From: Streptomyces spinosisporus
GTDB taxonomy: Bacteria; Actinomycetota; Actinomycetes; Streptomycetales; Streptomycetaceae
Direction: 5' to 3'
NCBI RefSeq assembly: GCF_022698145.1
Contig: NZ_JALDAX010000001.1
Location: forward strand, 186,001 to 250,000
Length of the DNA: 64,000 nt
Positions 8,521 through 15,464 of this stretch are shown one piece after another; within the stretch, counting starts at the first letter, position 1, and the number at the start of each line of letters is the position of its first letter. Position numbers and translations under genes: made by a program. The notes under the pieces are model-generated. The model searched no databases, was not told the DNA's origin, and saw only the letters and a program-made list of their open reading frames with translations.

Positions 8521-8907
8521 CTACCCCGGTCGTACGGTCCGTGGGCCCGTGACCTCTGCGCCCAGGTCCTGTACGCGGCGGCGTAGTTCGCGGTCTGCCG
8601 TCACCACCAGGACGGGCCGTTCGCCCGCTCCCGCGACCAGTTCGACCATGTGGTCGTCCCCGCTGCCGGGGGCCGGTTCCACCCGTACGCCGGGGACCGA
8701 CTGCACTCCGCGGGCCGCGCCCTCGACCACGAGGACGATCTCGACGGGGCCGTCGTGGCCCGGCAGGCCGTCGGCCGCCAACCGGTCGCGCAGGCGTTCC
8801 GCGGCGCCTCGGCGGTCGCGCCACCAGCCGTCGGGGACCGAGCCGACGACGTTGGCGGCGTCGACGACGAGCAGGAGTGGGGGGTCGCCCCGGTCTGCGG
8901 CGTCCAT
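8521..8907 (-). CDS. small NYN/PIN-like (YacP-type) protein
   Basis: A 128-residue single-domain protein. Acidic residues sit at the ends of predicted strands, as in NYN/PIN nucleases: LLVVDAANVVG at the N-terminus, EIVLVVEG in the middle, DDHMVELV, and VVTADRELRRRV near the C-terminus. The N-terminal Asp-x-x-Asn pattern resembles YacP/NYN RNases. Relatives are often labelled NTP pyrophosphohydrolase in databases, a label I see no sequence support for. Its start lies 3 bp after the stop of the upstream dehydrogenase on the same strand, so the two are co-transcribed. An RNA-processing role is inferred from fold only. Downstream lie decayed copies of its own C-terminal half. Confidence 0.7.
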   Translation of the reverse strand: MDAADRGDPPLLLVVDAANVVGSVPDGWWRDRRGAAERLRDRLAADGLPGHDGPVEIVLVVEGAARGVQSVPGVRVEPAPGSGDDHMVELVAGAGERPVLVVTADRELRRRVQDLGAEVTGPRTVRPG

Positions 8908-8910
8908 GGG

Positions 8911-9807
8911 TCAGTCGGCCTGCTTCTCGGGCTCGTCGAAGCTCGCGAAGTAGGCCGCGGCCATGTCCTCGTCGGCGTGGCCCTGTGCGGCAGCCCGCTC
9001 CAGGCGCTCCGCGCTCGCGGCGGCCACGTCCAGGCGGACCCCGTGCTGCCGGCCGGCCTCGACGATCAGCCGGGCGTCCTTGGCCGCGGTGCCCACCGCG
9101 AAGCTGGCCGGGGTGAGCCGGTCCTCCAGTACCAGGGCCGCCTTGGCCTTGAGATAGCCCATGTCGAGCGGGCCCCCGGCGATCAGGTCGAAGAAGCTCT
9201 CCGGGGCGACGTCGAGCCCCTGCGCAAGCGCCAGGACCTCGCCGGCCGCCGCGGTGGCCGCGAGCACCCAGCTGTTGGCCACCAGCTTCAGCCGGGTCGC
9301 GCTGCCCGCCGCGCCGTCCTCACCGGTCCACACGGTGCGCGCCCCGACCGCGTCGAACACCGGCTGCACGGTCTCGCGGCCCTCGACGGGCCCGGCGGCC
9401 AGCACCGTCAACTGACCGGCCTCGGCGGGCTGCCGGGTGCCGAGCACGGGGGCGTCGTAGAAGACGAGCCCGTGCTCCTCGGCGAACGCCGCGAGGTCAC
9501 CGGTCGCCCCGATGCCCGCGGTGGTCGACTGCACCCAGGCGGCGCCGGAGCGCAGCCCCGGGGCGGCCTCGCGCATCACGCCCAGGGCGGCCGGACCGTC
9601 GTAGAGCATCGTCAGGACGGCGTCGGCGTCCTGCACCGCCTCGGCGGGGGAGTCGCAGACCTGGATGCCGTCGCCGGCGAGCGGCTCGGCCTTGGCGCGG
9701 GTGCGGTTCCAGGCGCGGACGGTGTGTCCGGCGCGGGCGAGGTTGCGCGCCATCGCGGCGCCCATGATGCCCGTGCCCAGGACGCTCACGGTGAGCTGGT
9801 CGGTCAT
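8911..9807 (-). CDS. NAD(P)-dependent beta-hydroxyacid dehydrogenase family protein
   Basis: A 298-residue oxidoreductase of the 3-hydroxyisobutyrate / 6-phosphogluconate dehydrogenase-like family. The N-terminal Rossmann fold begins VSVLGTGIMGAAMARNL (GxGxxG at about residues 11-16), followed by RAWNRTRAKAE, where Arg suggests NADP preference. The substrate-binding region contains APVLGTRQPAEAGQL, and the catalytic Lys is in RLKLVANSWVLA, which starts the all-alpha C-terminal domain. It likely oxidises a small hydroxyacid or reduces a semialdehyde; the substrate is unknown. It is the first gene of a two-gene minus-strand unit with the NYN-like protein and is divergent from a beta-propeller gene. 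Confidence 0.88.
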   Translation of the reverse strand: MTDQLTVSVLGTGIMGAAMARNLARAGHTVRAWNRTRAKAEPLAGDGIQVCDSPAEAVQDADAVLTMLYDGPAALGVMREAAPGLRSGAAWVQSTTAGIGATGDLAAFAEEHGLVFYDAPVLGTRQPAEAGQLTVLAAGPVEGRETVQPVFDAVGARTVWTGEDGAAGSATRLKLVANSWVLAATAAAGEVLALAQGLDVAPESFFDLIAGGPLDMGYLKAKAALVLEDRLTPASFAVGTAAKDARLIVEAGRQHGVRLDVAAASAERLERAAAQGHADEDMAAAYFASFDEPEKQAD

Positions 9808-9971
9808 GAATCGGCTTCCTTACTCGTGCGGGTTGCCCCTCGTGCGGGGTTGCCCTCGTGCGGTGGTTGCTGGGTACAGCCTGCCCGCCGGGTGCCCCAC
9901 CGCGCGCACCGGACCCGTACGAAGCCGTGCGTCACGCGGGGGCCGGGACGCGGCCGGCGCACCGCCCCGCA

Positions 9972-9977
9972 TAGAGT
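9972..9977 (+). promoter_or_regulatory. -10 element TAGAGT placing the transcript start at the GTG (leaderless)
   Basis: TAGAGT is followed by exactly six bases and then the GTG start at 9984. No Shine-Dalgarno sequence precedes that start. This TANNNT-N6-start geometry is characteristic of leaderless actinobacterial genes. No convincing -35 is visible. Confidence 0.5.
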
Positions 9978-9983
9978 GAACCG

Positions 9984-11000
9984 GTGAACGGCGACTGGCT
10001 CATACGCGGCCGCGACGGCCGGCTCAGTGTCTATCTGCCGACCGACGACGCGGTCCTGTGCCGCGCGGAACGCGGACCCGGCACCGCATGGACCCCCGCG
10101 CACCGCATCGGGGGCGACCAGAAGCTGCTCCCGCCCCCCGCCGTCGGCCAGGGCCGAAACGCCTACGCCCATCTGGTCTCCTGGCGGCCCACCGTCCCCG
10201 GTGAGGCCGGCCTGGTGCACTCCACCCACTTCCGGCCCCGCCTCGCCGCCCTCGACTGGAACCCGATCGGCCACCCCAACAAGAAGGGCGACCGGACCGG
10301 CACCCCGGCGGTCGCGGTCGACGCCGAGGGCCGCGCCCATGTCTTCGTCCGCAACAGGGGCGGCGGGGTGAGCATGCTCGGCCAGAAGGAGAAGGGCGGC
10401 TGGGGGCCCTGGCGCGACCTCAAGGGGCGTGAGGTGCAGGAGGAGTTGGCGGCCGTCACCGGCGAGTCCGGCCGCGTCGAGCTGTACGCGGCGGTCCCGA
10501 ACGGCCTGCTGTACTGGCGGCAGGAGAAGGCGGGGGAACAGCCCGCGCTGGAGGAGGCGCTGGAGGCCTCCGTCCGCCCGGGCACCCTGCGCGCCCTCGC
10601 CACCTCCCCGCAGGGCACCACCCTCTTCTACACCGACGACTCGGGCGACCTGTGCGTCTGGCGCCCCGGCGGCAAGGCGGTCACACTGCTGCCGTCGGCC
10701 GGGCCGGGTCCGGTCTCCGCGGTGCGCTGCGAACTCGACGGCCACGACTGCACGTTGCTCGCCCAGCGCTCGGCGAGCGGGCGCGTCGCCTTCGCCGCGT
10801 ACCCCACCGAGCAGGAGTCGGCGGGCGCCTGGTGGACCGAGTCGGGCCCCGCGCTCCCCTCGGACGCCACGGTGTCCCTCGCGGTCGACGAGGACGACCG
10901 CGTGGTGGCGGCAACGCTGTCACCGTCGACCGGACAACTCCTGCTGACCCGCCGCAAGGACGAGCCGGGACTGGCGCTGGAGGCCTGGCGGGAGCTGTGA
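9984..11000 (+). CDS. PLL-type (Photorhabdus lectin-like) beta-propeller protein 1
   Basis: A 338-residue protein with no signal peptide or membrane segment. It is made of repeating blades whose core looks like HVFVRNRGGGVSMLGQKEKG followed by GWGPWRDLKG, with recurrent W, G and aromatic positions about 45-50 residues apart, as in six- or seven-bladed PLL/tachylectin-like propellers. It is clearly paralogous to the next gene: MNGDWLIRGRDGRL here against MDGRWLPRGKDGRL there, and the HVFVRN / PWxDLKG blade is nearly identical. It also resembles the C-terminal half of the PIG-L protein at 21011-22978. Family members bind sugars, so I infer recognition of a surface glycan made by this locus. How it would leave the cell is unclear. 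The start appears leaderless. Confidence 0.72.
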   Translation: MNGDWLIRGRDGRLSVYLPTDDAVLCRAERGPGTAWTPAHRIGGDQKLLPPPAVGQGRNAYAHLVSWRPTVPGEAGLVHSTHFRPRLAALDWNPIGHPNKKGDRTGTPAVAVDAEGRAHVFVRNRGGGVSMLGQKEKGGWGPWRDLKGREVQEELAAVTGESGRVELYAAVPNGLLYWRQEKAGEQPALEEALEASVRPGTLRALATSPQGTTLFYTDDSGDLCVWRPGGKAVTLLPSAGPGPVSAVRCELDGHDCTLLAQRSASGRVAFAAYPTEQESAGAWWTESGPALPSDATVSLAVDEDDRVVAATLSPSTGQLLLTRRKDEPGLALEAWREL

Positions 11001-11052
11001 GGGGCGGCCGCCTCCACGTCTCGGTCACACGGTGTTCGCGAAATGTTCGACC

Positions 11053-11058
11053 TATGAT
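11053..11058 (+). promoter_or_regulatory. -10 element TATGAT upstream of the second propeller gene
   Basis: TATGAT is a near-consensus -10 hexamer in an otherwise GC-rich gap, with a palindromic TTCGCGAA at 11035-11042 around the expected spacer. It puts transcription start near 11065, downstream of the GTG at 11032, and therefore supports a later start codon for the gene. Confidence 0.45.
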
Positions 11059-11145
11059 GGGGCGCGCTCGGCTTCCCCGTGCAACAGGTGTTCGGGAATC
11101 GGCAGGTCAGCCACGCCGGGCCGCAAGGGAGGGGCGGGCCACGTC

Positions 11146-12288
11146 ATGCGGACCGGATCCGGGCGCGGCGCCGCCCGACGCAGAACCACCGAGCGCGCGG
11201 TCGAACAACAGGAGACCGGGGGACGCGGGGGACACGAGGGACGCGCGGCCGAGGCGACCGTGGACGGCCGCTGGCTGCCGCGCGGCAAGGACGGCCGGCT
11301 GACGGCCTACGCCCGTACCCGTGGCGGGCTGCTGCGCTGGACCGAGGTCCGGCCGGGCGGCCCGCACTGGACGGGCCCCGAGTTCTTCCCCGTGGCGGAC
11401 CTGACCCATCTGTCGGTCGTCCAGGGCGCGGACAGCTACGTCCACTTCCTGGGGCGGCGCGAGGTGCGCAAGGGCGACGGCCCGCCCGCGGTCGACATCG
11501 TGCACGCCATCCAGTACCAGACGGGCCGCCCGGTCACCGAGTGGCGTTCGCTGGGCAATCCGCACAAGGACCGGGAGAAGGCCGCGCGGTTCGGCACACC
11601 CATGGGGGCGGTGAGCGGGTCGGGGCGTGTGCACGTCTTCGTGCGCAACGCGGGACGCGGGCTGATGCTGCGCCGCGAGGGGCCGACCGGGAAGTGGCAG
11701 CCCTGGGAGGACCTCAAGGGCAGCGGGGTGCAGGACGGACTCGCGGTGACCTCCCACGCGTCCGGGCGCATCGAGGTGCTGGCGGGCGGCGGCCGGGACG
11801 CCATGTGGTGGCGGCAGGCCGGGCCCGACGGCGACTTCGGGCAGGAGCCGAACATCGCGCTGCAGATCACGCCGGGTACCGCGGCGGCGCTGGAGACGGC
11901 CCCGGACCGGGCGACGTACTACTGGACCGACCGGGACACGGGTCAGCTGGTCGCCCACCGCCCGGGCGGCTGGCTGATCCCGCTCGGGGGCGCCCCGGCC
12001 GCCGAGCCGTTGGCGCTGCTGCGGGCGGAGCTCGACGGCTACGACTGTACGGTGCTCGCGCACCGCGGCCTCGACGGCGAGGTCGCACTGGCGGTGTGCG
12101 GCACCGAGAACGAACAGGCGGGCCTGTGGTGGGCGCCCACCGGTGAGCCCTCCGTCGGGGCCCCCGCCCTGTCCCTGGACGCCCACGGCCGCGTCGTCAT
12201 GGCCACCGTCACCAAGGACGGCGCCCTGCACATAGCCCGCCAGTCGGGCGGCCCCGGTCTGACGCTGTCCCCGTCGGTACGCGTCTGA
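11146..12288 (+). CDS. PLL-type beta-propeller protein 2
   Basis: About 380 residues from ATG 11146, which has GGGAGGGG some 11 nt upstream and lies after the TATGAT promoter. An in-frame GTG at 11032 is upstream of the probable transcription start. A GTG at 11260 would align exactly with the start of propeller protein 1, so the first 38 residues (Arg/Gly/Glu-rich, unstructured) may or may not be translated. The folded part repeats blades such as HVFVRNAGRGLMLRREGPTG and PWEDLKGSGVQDGLAV, matching the neighbour along its whole length. No secretion signal is seen. It presumably arose by tandem duplication of the gene at 9984. Sugar binding is inferred from the PLL family. Confidence 0.65.
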   Translation: MRTGSGRGAARRRTTERAVEQQETGGRGGHEGRAAEATVDGRWLPRGKDGRLTAYARTRGGLLRWTEVRPGGPHWTGPEFFPVADLTHLSVVQGADSYVHFLGRREVRKGDGPPAVDIVHAIQYQTGRPVTEWRSLGNPHKDREKAARFGTPMGAVSGSGRVHVFVRNAGRGLMLRREGPTGKWQPWEDLKGSGVQDGLAVTSHASGRIEVLAGGGRDAMWWRQAGPDGDFGQEPNIALQITPGTAAALETAPDRATYYWTDRDTGQLVAHRPGGWLIPLGGAPAAEPLALLRAELDGYDCTVLAHRGLDGEVALAVCGTENEQAGLWWAPTGEPSVGAPALSLDAHGRVVMATVTKDGALHIARQSGGPGLTLSPSVRV

Positions 12289-12327
12289 CGAACAGCGGGA
12301 GCGGGGCGCCGTGCCGCGCCCCCAGCG

Positions 12328-13437
12328 TCAGGAGCTGGAACCCGAACCCCCGCCCCGCGCCGGTGACTTCTTCGCCGACGCCGGGATCTCCTGGTCCTTG
12401 CGCAGGGCCTCCCAGAGGCGGTCGGCATTGGGTTGGGCGGCGACCACGCGGTTCGGGTCCTGGGTGTCGTACTTCACCGGGAGCATGATCGTCTCCATCG
12501 TGGCGGGGTCGATGCCGTTCATGCTGCGGGCGAACTCGGCGAGCTTGGTGAGGGAGGCGAGCCCCGAGTCGGTGGTGAGGGACTTGGTCAGGCTGTTGGC
12601 GATCTTGTACGTCTTGGTCGGGCTGCCGAGCAGGTCCTGCTTCTTGATCTCGCTCAGCAGCGCGATCATGAACTGCTGCTGCAGACCGATGCGTCCGAGG
12701 TCGCTGCCGTCGCCGATGCCGTGCCGGGTGCGCACGAACTGCAGCGACTGCGTGCCGTCCAGCCGATGCTCACCGGCCGTCAGATCCAGGCCGCTGGACT
12801 TGTCGTGGATGTCCTGGTCGACGGTGACGTCCACCCCGCCGATCGCGTCGACCAGCCCCTTGAACCCCGCGAAGTCGATCTCCACGAAGTGGTCGAGGCG
12901 GACCCCCGACATCTGCTCGACCGTCTTGACCACACAGGCCGGACCGGCCAGCGAGTAGACCGAGTTGAACATCACGCGCTTCGCGGACGGCAGCTGTGAG
13001 CCGTCCTTCGCCTGGCACTCGGGCCGCGTCACCAGCGTGTCGCGCGGGATGCTCACGGCGACCGCCTTGCGCCGGCCCTCGGGTATGTGGATCACCAGCG
13101 CGGTGTCGGAGCGCGCCCCGGCGACCTTGCCCGTGCCCAGCGACGCATTGGCACCGGAGCGCGAGTCCGAGCCCAGGACCAGCAGGTTCTGCCCGGACGT
13201 GGGCAGCTTCTCGGGACGGTTGTCGCCGATCGCCTTGTCCAGGTCGACGCCTTCGATGTTGCCGTTGAGATCGCTGTACAGCCAGTAGCCGGCACCGCCC
13301 GCGGCCAGCACCAGCAGGACGAGGCTCAGAGCGATCCAGCGCCAGACCCGACGGCGCCGACGGGGCGGCCTGGCCCGGCGCCGCGACGGTGCGCGCCGTG
13401 ATTCCCGGGGCCCCGTCTCCGTCTGGACGTGCGTCAT
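12328..13437 (-). CDS. LCP (LytR-CpsA-Psr) family cell-wall glycopolymer ligase
   Basis: A 369-residue type II membrane protein. ATG 13437 has GAGGAGAGAGG upstream, and an in-frame start 30 codons earlier lacks one. The N-terminus is very Arg-rich (RRRARPPRRRRRVWRW), then comes one membrane helix (IALSLVLLVLAAGGAGYWLY), and the LCP domain is outside. LCP landmarks are NLLVLGSDSRSG, ARSDTALVIHIPEGRRKAVA, VSIPRDTLV with its catalytic Arg, and QSLQFVRTRHGIGDGSDLGR. LCP enzymes transfer undecaprenyl-linked glycopolymers to peptidoglycan or galactan. Its divergent, back-to-back promoter with the Stealth operon suggests that it anchors the polymer made by that operon. The C-terminus ends in a short Gly/Ser tail. 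Confidence 0.9.
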   Translation of the reverse strand: MTHVQTETGPRESRRAPSRRRARPPRRRRRVWRWIALSLVLLVLAAGGAGYWLYSDLNGNIEGVDLDKAIGDNRPEKLPTSGQNLLVLGSDSRSGANASLGTGKVAGARSDTALVIHIPEGRRKAVAVSIPRDTLVTRPECQAKDGSQLPSAKRVMFNSVYSLAGPACVVKTVEQMSGVRLDHFVEIDFAGFKGLVDAIGGVDVTVDQDIHDKSSGLDLTAGEHRLDGTQSLQFVRTRHGIGDGSDLGRIGLQQQFMIALLSEIKKQDLLGSPTKTYKIANSLTKSLTTDSGLASLTKLAEFARSMNGIDPATMETIMLPVKYDTQDPNRVVAAQPNADRLWEALRKDQEIPASAKKSPARGGGSGSSS

Positions 13438-13548
13438 GTGCGTGGGTCCTCTCTCCTCATCCAGGTGGCTCGGGGCACGAGTGGGGGGAGAGGCCGGGCC
13501 CGTCTGCTGTGGCGGACGGTCGTCCACCGGTCATCAGACATTCAGAAG

Positions 13549-13578
13549 CAATTAAGGGTTGTATGTGTTTTCTGTCAT
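13549..13578 (-). promoter_or_regulatory. candidate LCP-gene promoter (ATGACA-N18-TAATTG)
   Basis: On the minus strand, ATGACA (13578-13573) and TAATTG (13554-13549) are spaced by 18 bp within the most A/T-rich island of the region. It faces away from the Stealth-operon promoter, whose -35 begins 12 bp further on. It fits a vegetative promoter moderately well. Confidence 0.4.
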
Positions 13579-13590
13579 TTCTGACTGATC

Positions 13591-13619
13591 TTGACAGCTG
13601 TGTAGGCGCTTGCTGATGA
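13591..13619 (+). promoter_or_regulatory. candidate promoter of the Stealth operon (TTGACA-N17-TGATGA)
   Basis: A perfect -35 TTGACA (13591-13596) with a 17-bp spacer and TGATGA (or GATGAT at N18) as -10. Transcription would start near 13627, leaving a leader of about 160-190 nt before the first Stealth gene. The rest of the 13438-13787 gap holds no gene I can support. Confidence 0.5.
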
Positions 13620-13787
13620 TGTGCCGGTCCTGTGAAGGTTAAACATTCGGTGTGAACCGGCGACGGCTGCCCGCCGTCGCCCATGTGGTCGCGGATCGAG
13701 CCGGGGGGCACGAAGGCGAGCGGCCACCAGTACTCACTTTCGGCCGTGCCGGGGTGAGCAGAGGGAGGGTGGGGTGGCTGTGCTGCT

Positions 13788-15449
13788 GTGTGCGTCGACC
13801 CGTGGGGGGCGATCGGCGTGACGGCCGTATCCGATCATGCGGTGGGGCAGGCGCCCCGTCCGGCAGCCGGCCGTACCGTCCAAGGCGGAGCCGCACAGCG
13901 GCCCGCCGCCCGGTCGGCGCCCACCACGGTGACCGCGGAGCACGGTGACGTCTACGTCGAGCCCGGTCTGACGCCGTTGTCGGCCCGCGAGGCCAACCGC
14001 AGCGCGCTGACCGCTCTGCTCGACGCGGCCGGCGTCCCCCACTTCGCCGTCCGCGGCACCACCGACCACGGCACGGTCGTGGCCGTCGCCGAGGAGTACC
14101 GGGAGCAGGTGCTGGGCGCGGTGTTCCGCGGGCTGGGCCAGTACCCGGGGCATCTGAGCGTGATCGACCCCGACGCACCCCGCCCGGCCAAGCCGGTCTC
14201 CTCCCGGGACCCCAGGGCCTGGCGCGAGGTCACCGCCGCGCGCGTCCTGCAGATCAGCTGGTACCGCACCGACCCGGGCCGGCATCTGCTGCTCGGGCAC
14301 GAGTACGGCTGCGCGGTCGAGTTCTGGCAGCGCAGCGGCGGCTACCTCGTCGCACCGCGCGCCAACCGCGCCACCTGGGCCGTCGCGGCCGACGGCCCGA
14401 ACGTCGTCGGGGCCGCCAGACTGTTCAGCCGGTTCGTGTCGGACTGGACCCCGCGGCACCTGGCGCCCGCACTCGCCACCCGCCCCGAGTTCCTGGTGAA
14501 TTGCGCGGACGACATCACCTTCCCCGTCGACGCCGTCTACACCTGGGTCGACGGCAACGACCCGGCCTGGAAGCAGCGCAAGGCGCAGGCGAAGGGCGAG
14601 GTCTACCACGCGGAGTCGGCCAGCGACGCACGCTTCATCAGCCGTGACGAACTGCGCTACTCGGTGCGCTCGCTGCATCTGTTCGCACCCTGGATCCGCA
14701 ACGTGTACATCGTCACCGACGACCAGGTCCCGCCCTGGCTGCGCGAGGACCTGCCCGGGGTGCGGATCGCCACCCACCGCGAGATCTTCCGCGACCGCTC
14801 GGTGCTGCCGGTGTTCAACTCGCACGCCATCGAGTCGCAGCTGCACCACATCGAGGGCCTGGCCGAGCACTTCCTGTACTTCAACGACGACATGTTCATG
14901 GGCCGCCCTGTGGCCCCGCACGCCTTCTTCACGCCGAGCGGCACGGCCCGCTACTTCCCCTCGCGCAACCGCATCCCGCAGGGGCCGGTCGTGGAGACCG
15001 ACACCCCGGTCGACGCGGCGTGCAAGAACAATCGCGCTTTGCTGCTGGAACGTTTCGGCAGAGTGATCACACAGCCGATGGAGCACATCCCGTACGCCCT
15101 GCGCCGGTCCGCCATGGAGGAGGCCGAACGAGACTTCCCCGAAGCCTGGGCCCGCACGGCGGCCAGCCGCTTCCGTGCGATGACCGACCTGTCGCCCACG
15201 TCGTCCTTCGCGCTGTACTACGCCGCCCTCACCGGCCGCGCGCAACCGGGATCGATGCCCTTCACCTATCTGCAGCTGGCGGTGCCCGACCTCGCGGACC
15301 GGCTGCAACGGCTGCTCGACGGCCGCGACCAGGACTCCTTCTGCCTCAACGACGCCTTCTCGACACCCGAGGACATCGAGGCACAGCAGGAGCTGCTGGA
15401 CGGCTTCCTCAACGCGTACTTCCCCACCCCCAGCCCCCACGAGAGATGA
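13788..15449 (+). CDS. Stealth-family hexose-1-phosphotransferase-like protein 1 (all catalytic motifs present)
   Basis: Up to 553 residues from GTG 13788; GTG 13818 is a plausible alternative, with GGGGGG about 8 nt upstream, and the first residues look non-conserved. The N-terminal part (about 45-230) is a domain shared with the next two genes: LSAREANRSALTALLDAAGV, HFAVRGTTDHG and EYGCAVEFWQ. The Stealth regions follow: CR1 FPVDAVYTWVDGNDP; CR2 FISRDELRYSVRSL, then NSHAIESQLHHIEG and FLYFNDDMFMG; CR3 DAACKNNRALLLERF; CR4 DSFCLNDAFSTPED. This family contains meningococcal capsule polymerases and human GlcNAc-1-phosphotransferase, which move sugar-1-phosphate onto sugar hydroxyls. It should therefore make phosphodiester-linked sugars. 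No membrane helix is seen, so it is cytoplasmic. First gene of the operon. Confidence 0.88.
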   Translation: MCVDPWGAIGVTAVSDHAVGQAPRPAAGRTVQGGAAQRPAARSAPTTVTAEHGDVYVEPGLTPLSAREANRSALTALLDAAGVPHFAVRGTTDHGTVVAVAEEYREQVLGAVFRGLGQYPGHLSVIDPDAPRPAKPVSSRDPRAWREVTAARVLQISWYRTDPGRHLLLGHEYGCAVEFWQRSGGYLVAPRANRATWAVAADGPNVVGAARLFSRFVSDWTPRHLAPALATRPEFLVNCADDITFPVDAVYTWVDGNDPAWKQRKAQAKGEVYHAESASDARFISRDELRYSVRSLHLFAPWIRNVYIVTDDQVPPWLREDLPGVRIATHREIFRDRSVLPVFNSHAIESQLHHIEGLAEHFLYFNDDMFMGRPVAPHAFFTPSGTARYFPSRNRIPQGPVVETDTPVDAACKNNRALLLERFGRVITQPMEHIPYALRRSAMEEAERDFPEAWARTAASRFRAMTDLSPTSSFALYYAALTGRAQPGSMPFTYLQLAVPDLADRLQRLLDGRDQDSFCLNDAFSTPEDIEAQQELLDGFLNAYFPTPSPHER

Positions 15450-15464
15450 AACGGAGTTCATGAC

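Noticed and set aside
13652..13948. 98-residue ORF starting just after the Stealth promoter
   Set aside because: Arg-rich shadow that overlaps the first Stealth gene in another frame; no RBS and no recognisable domain.
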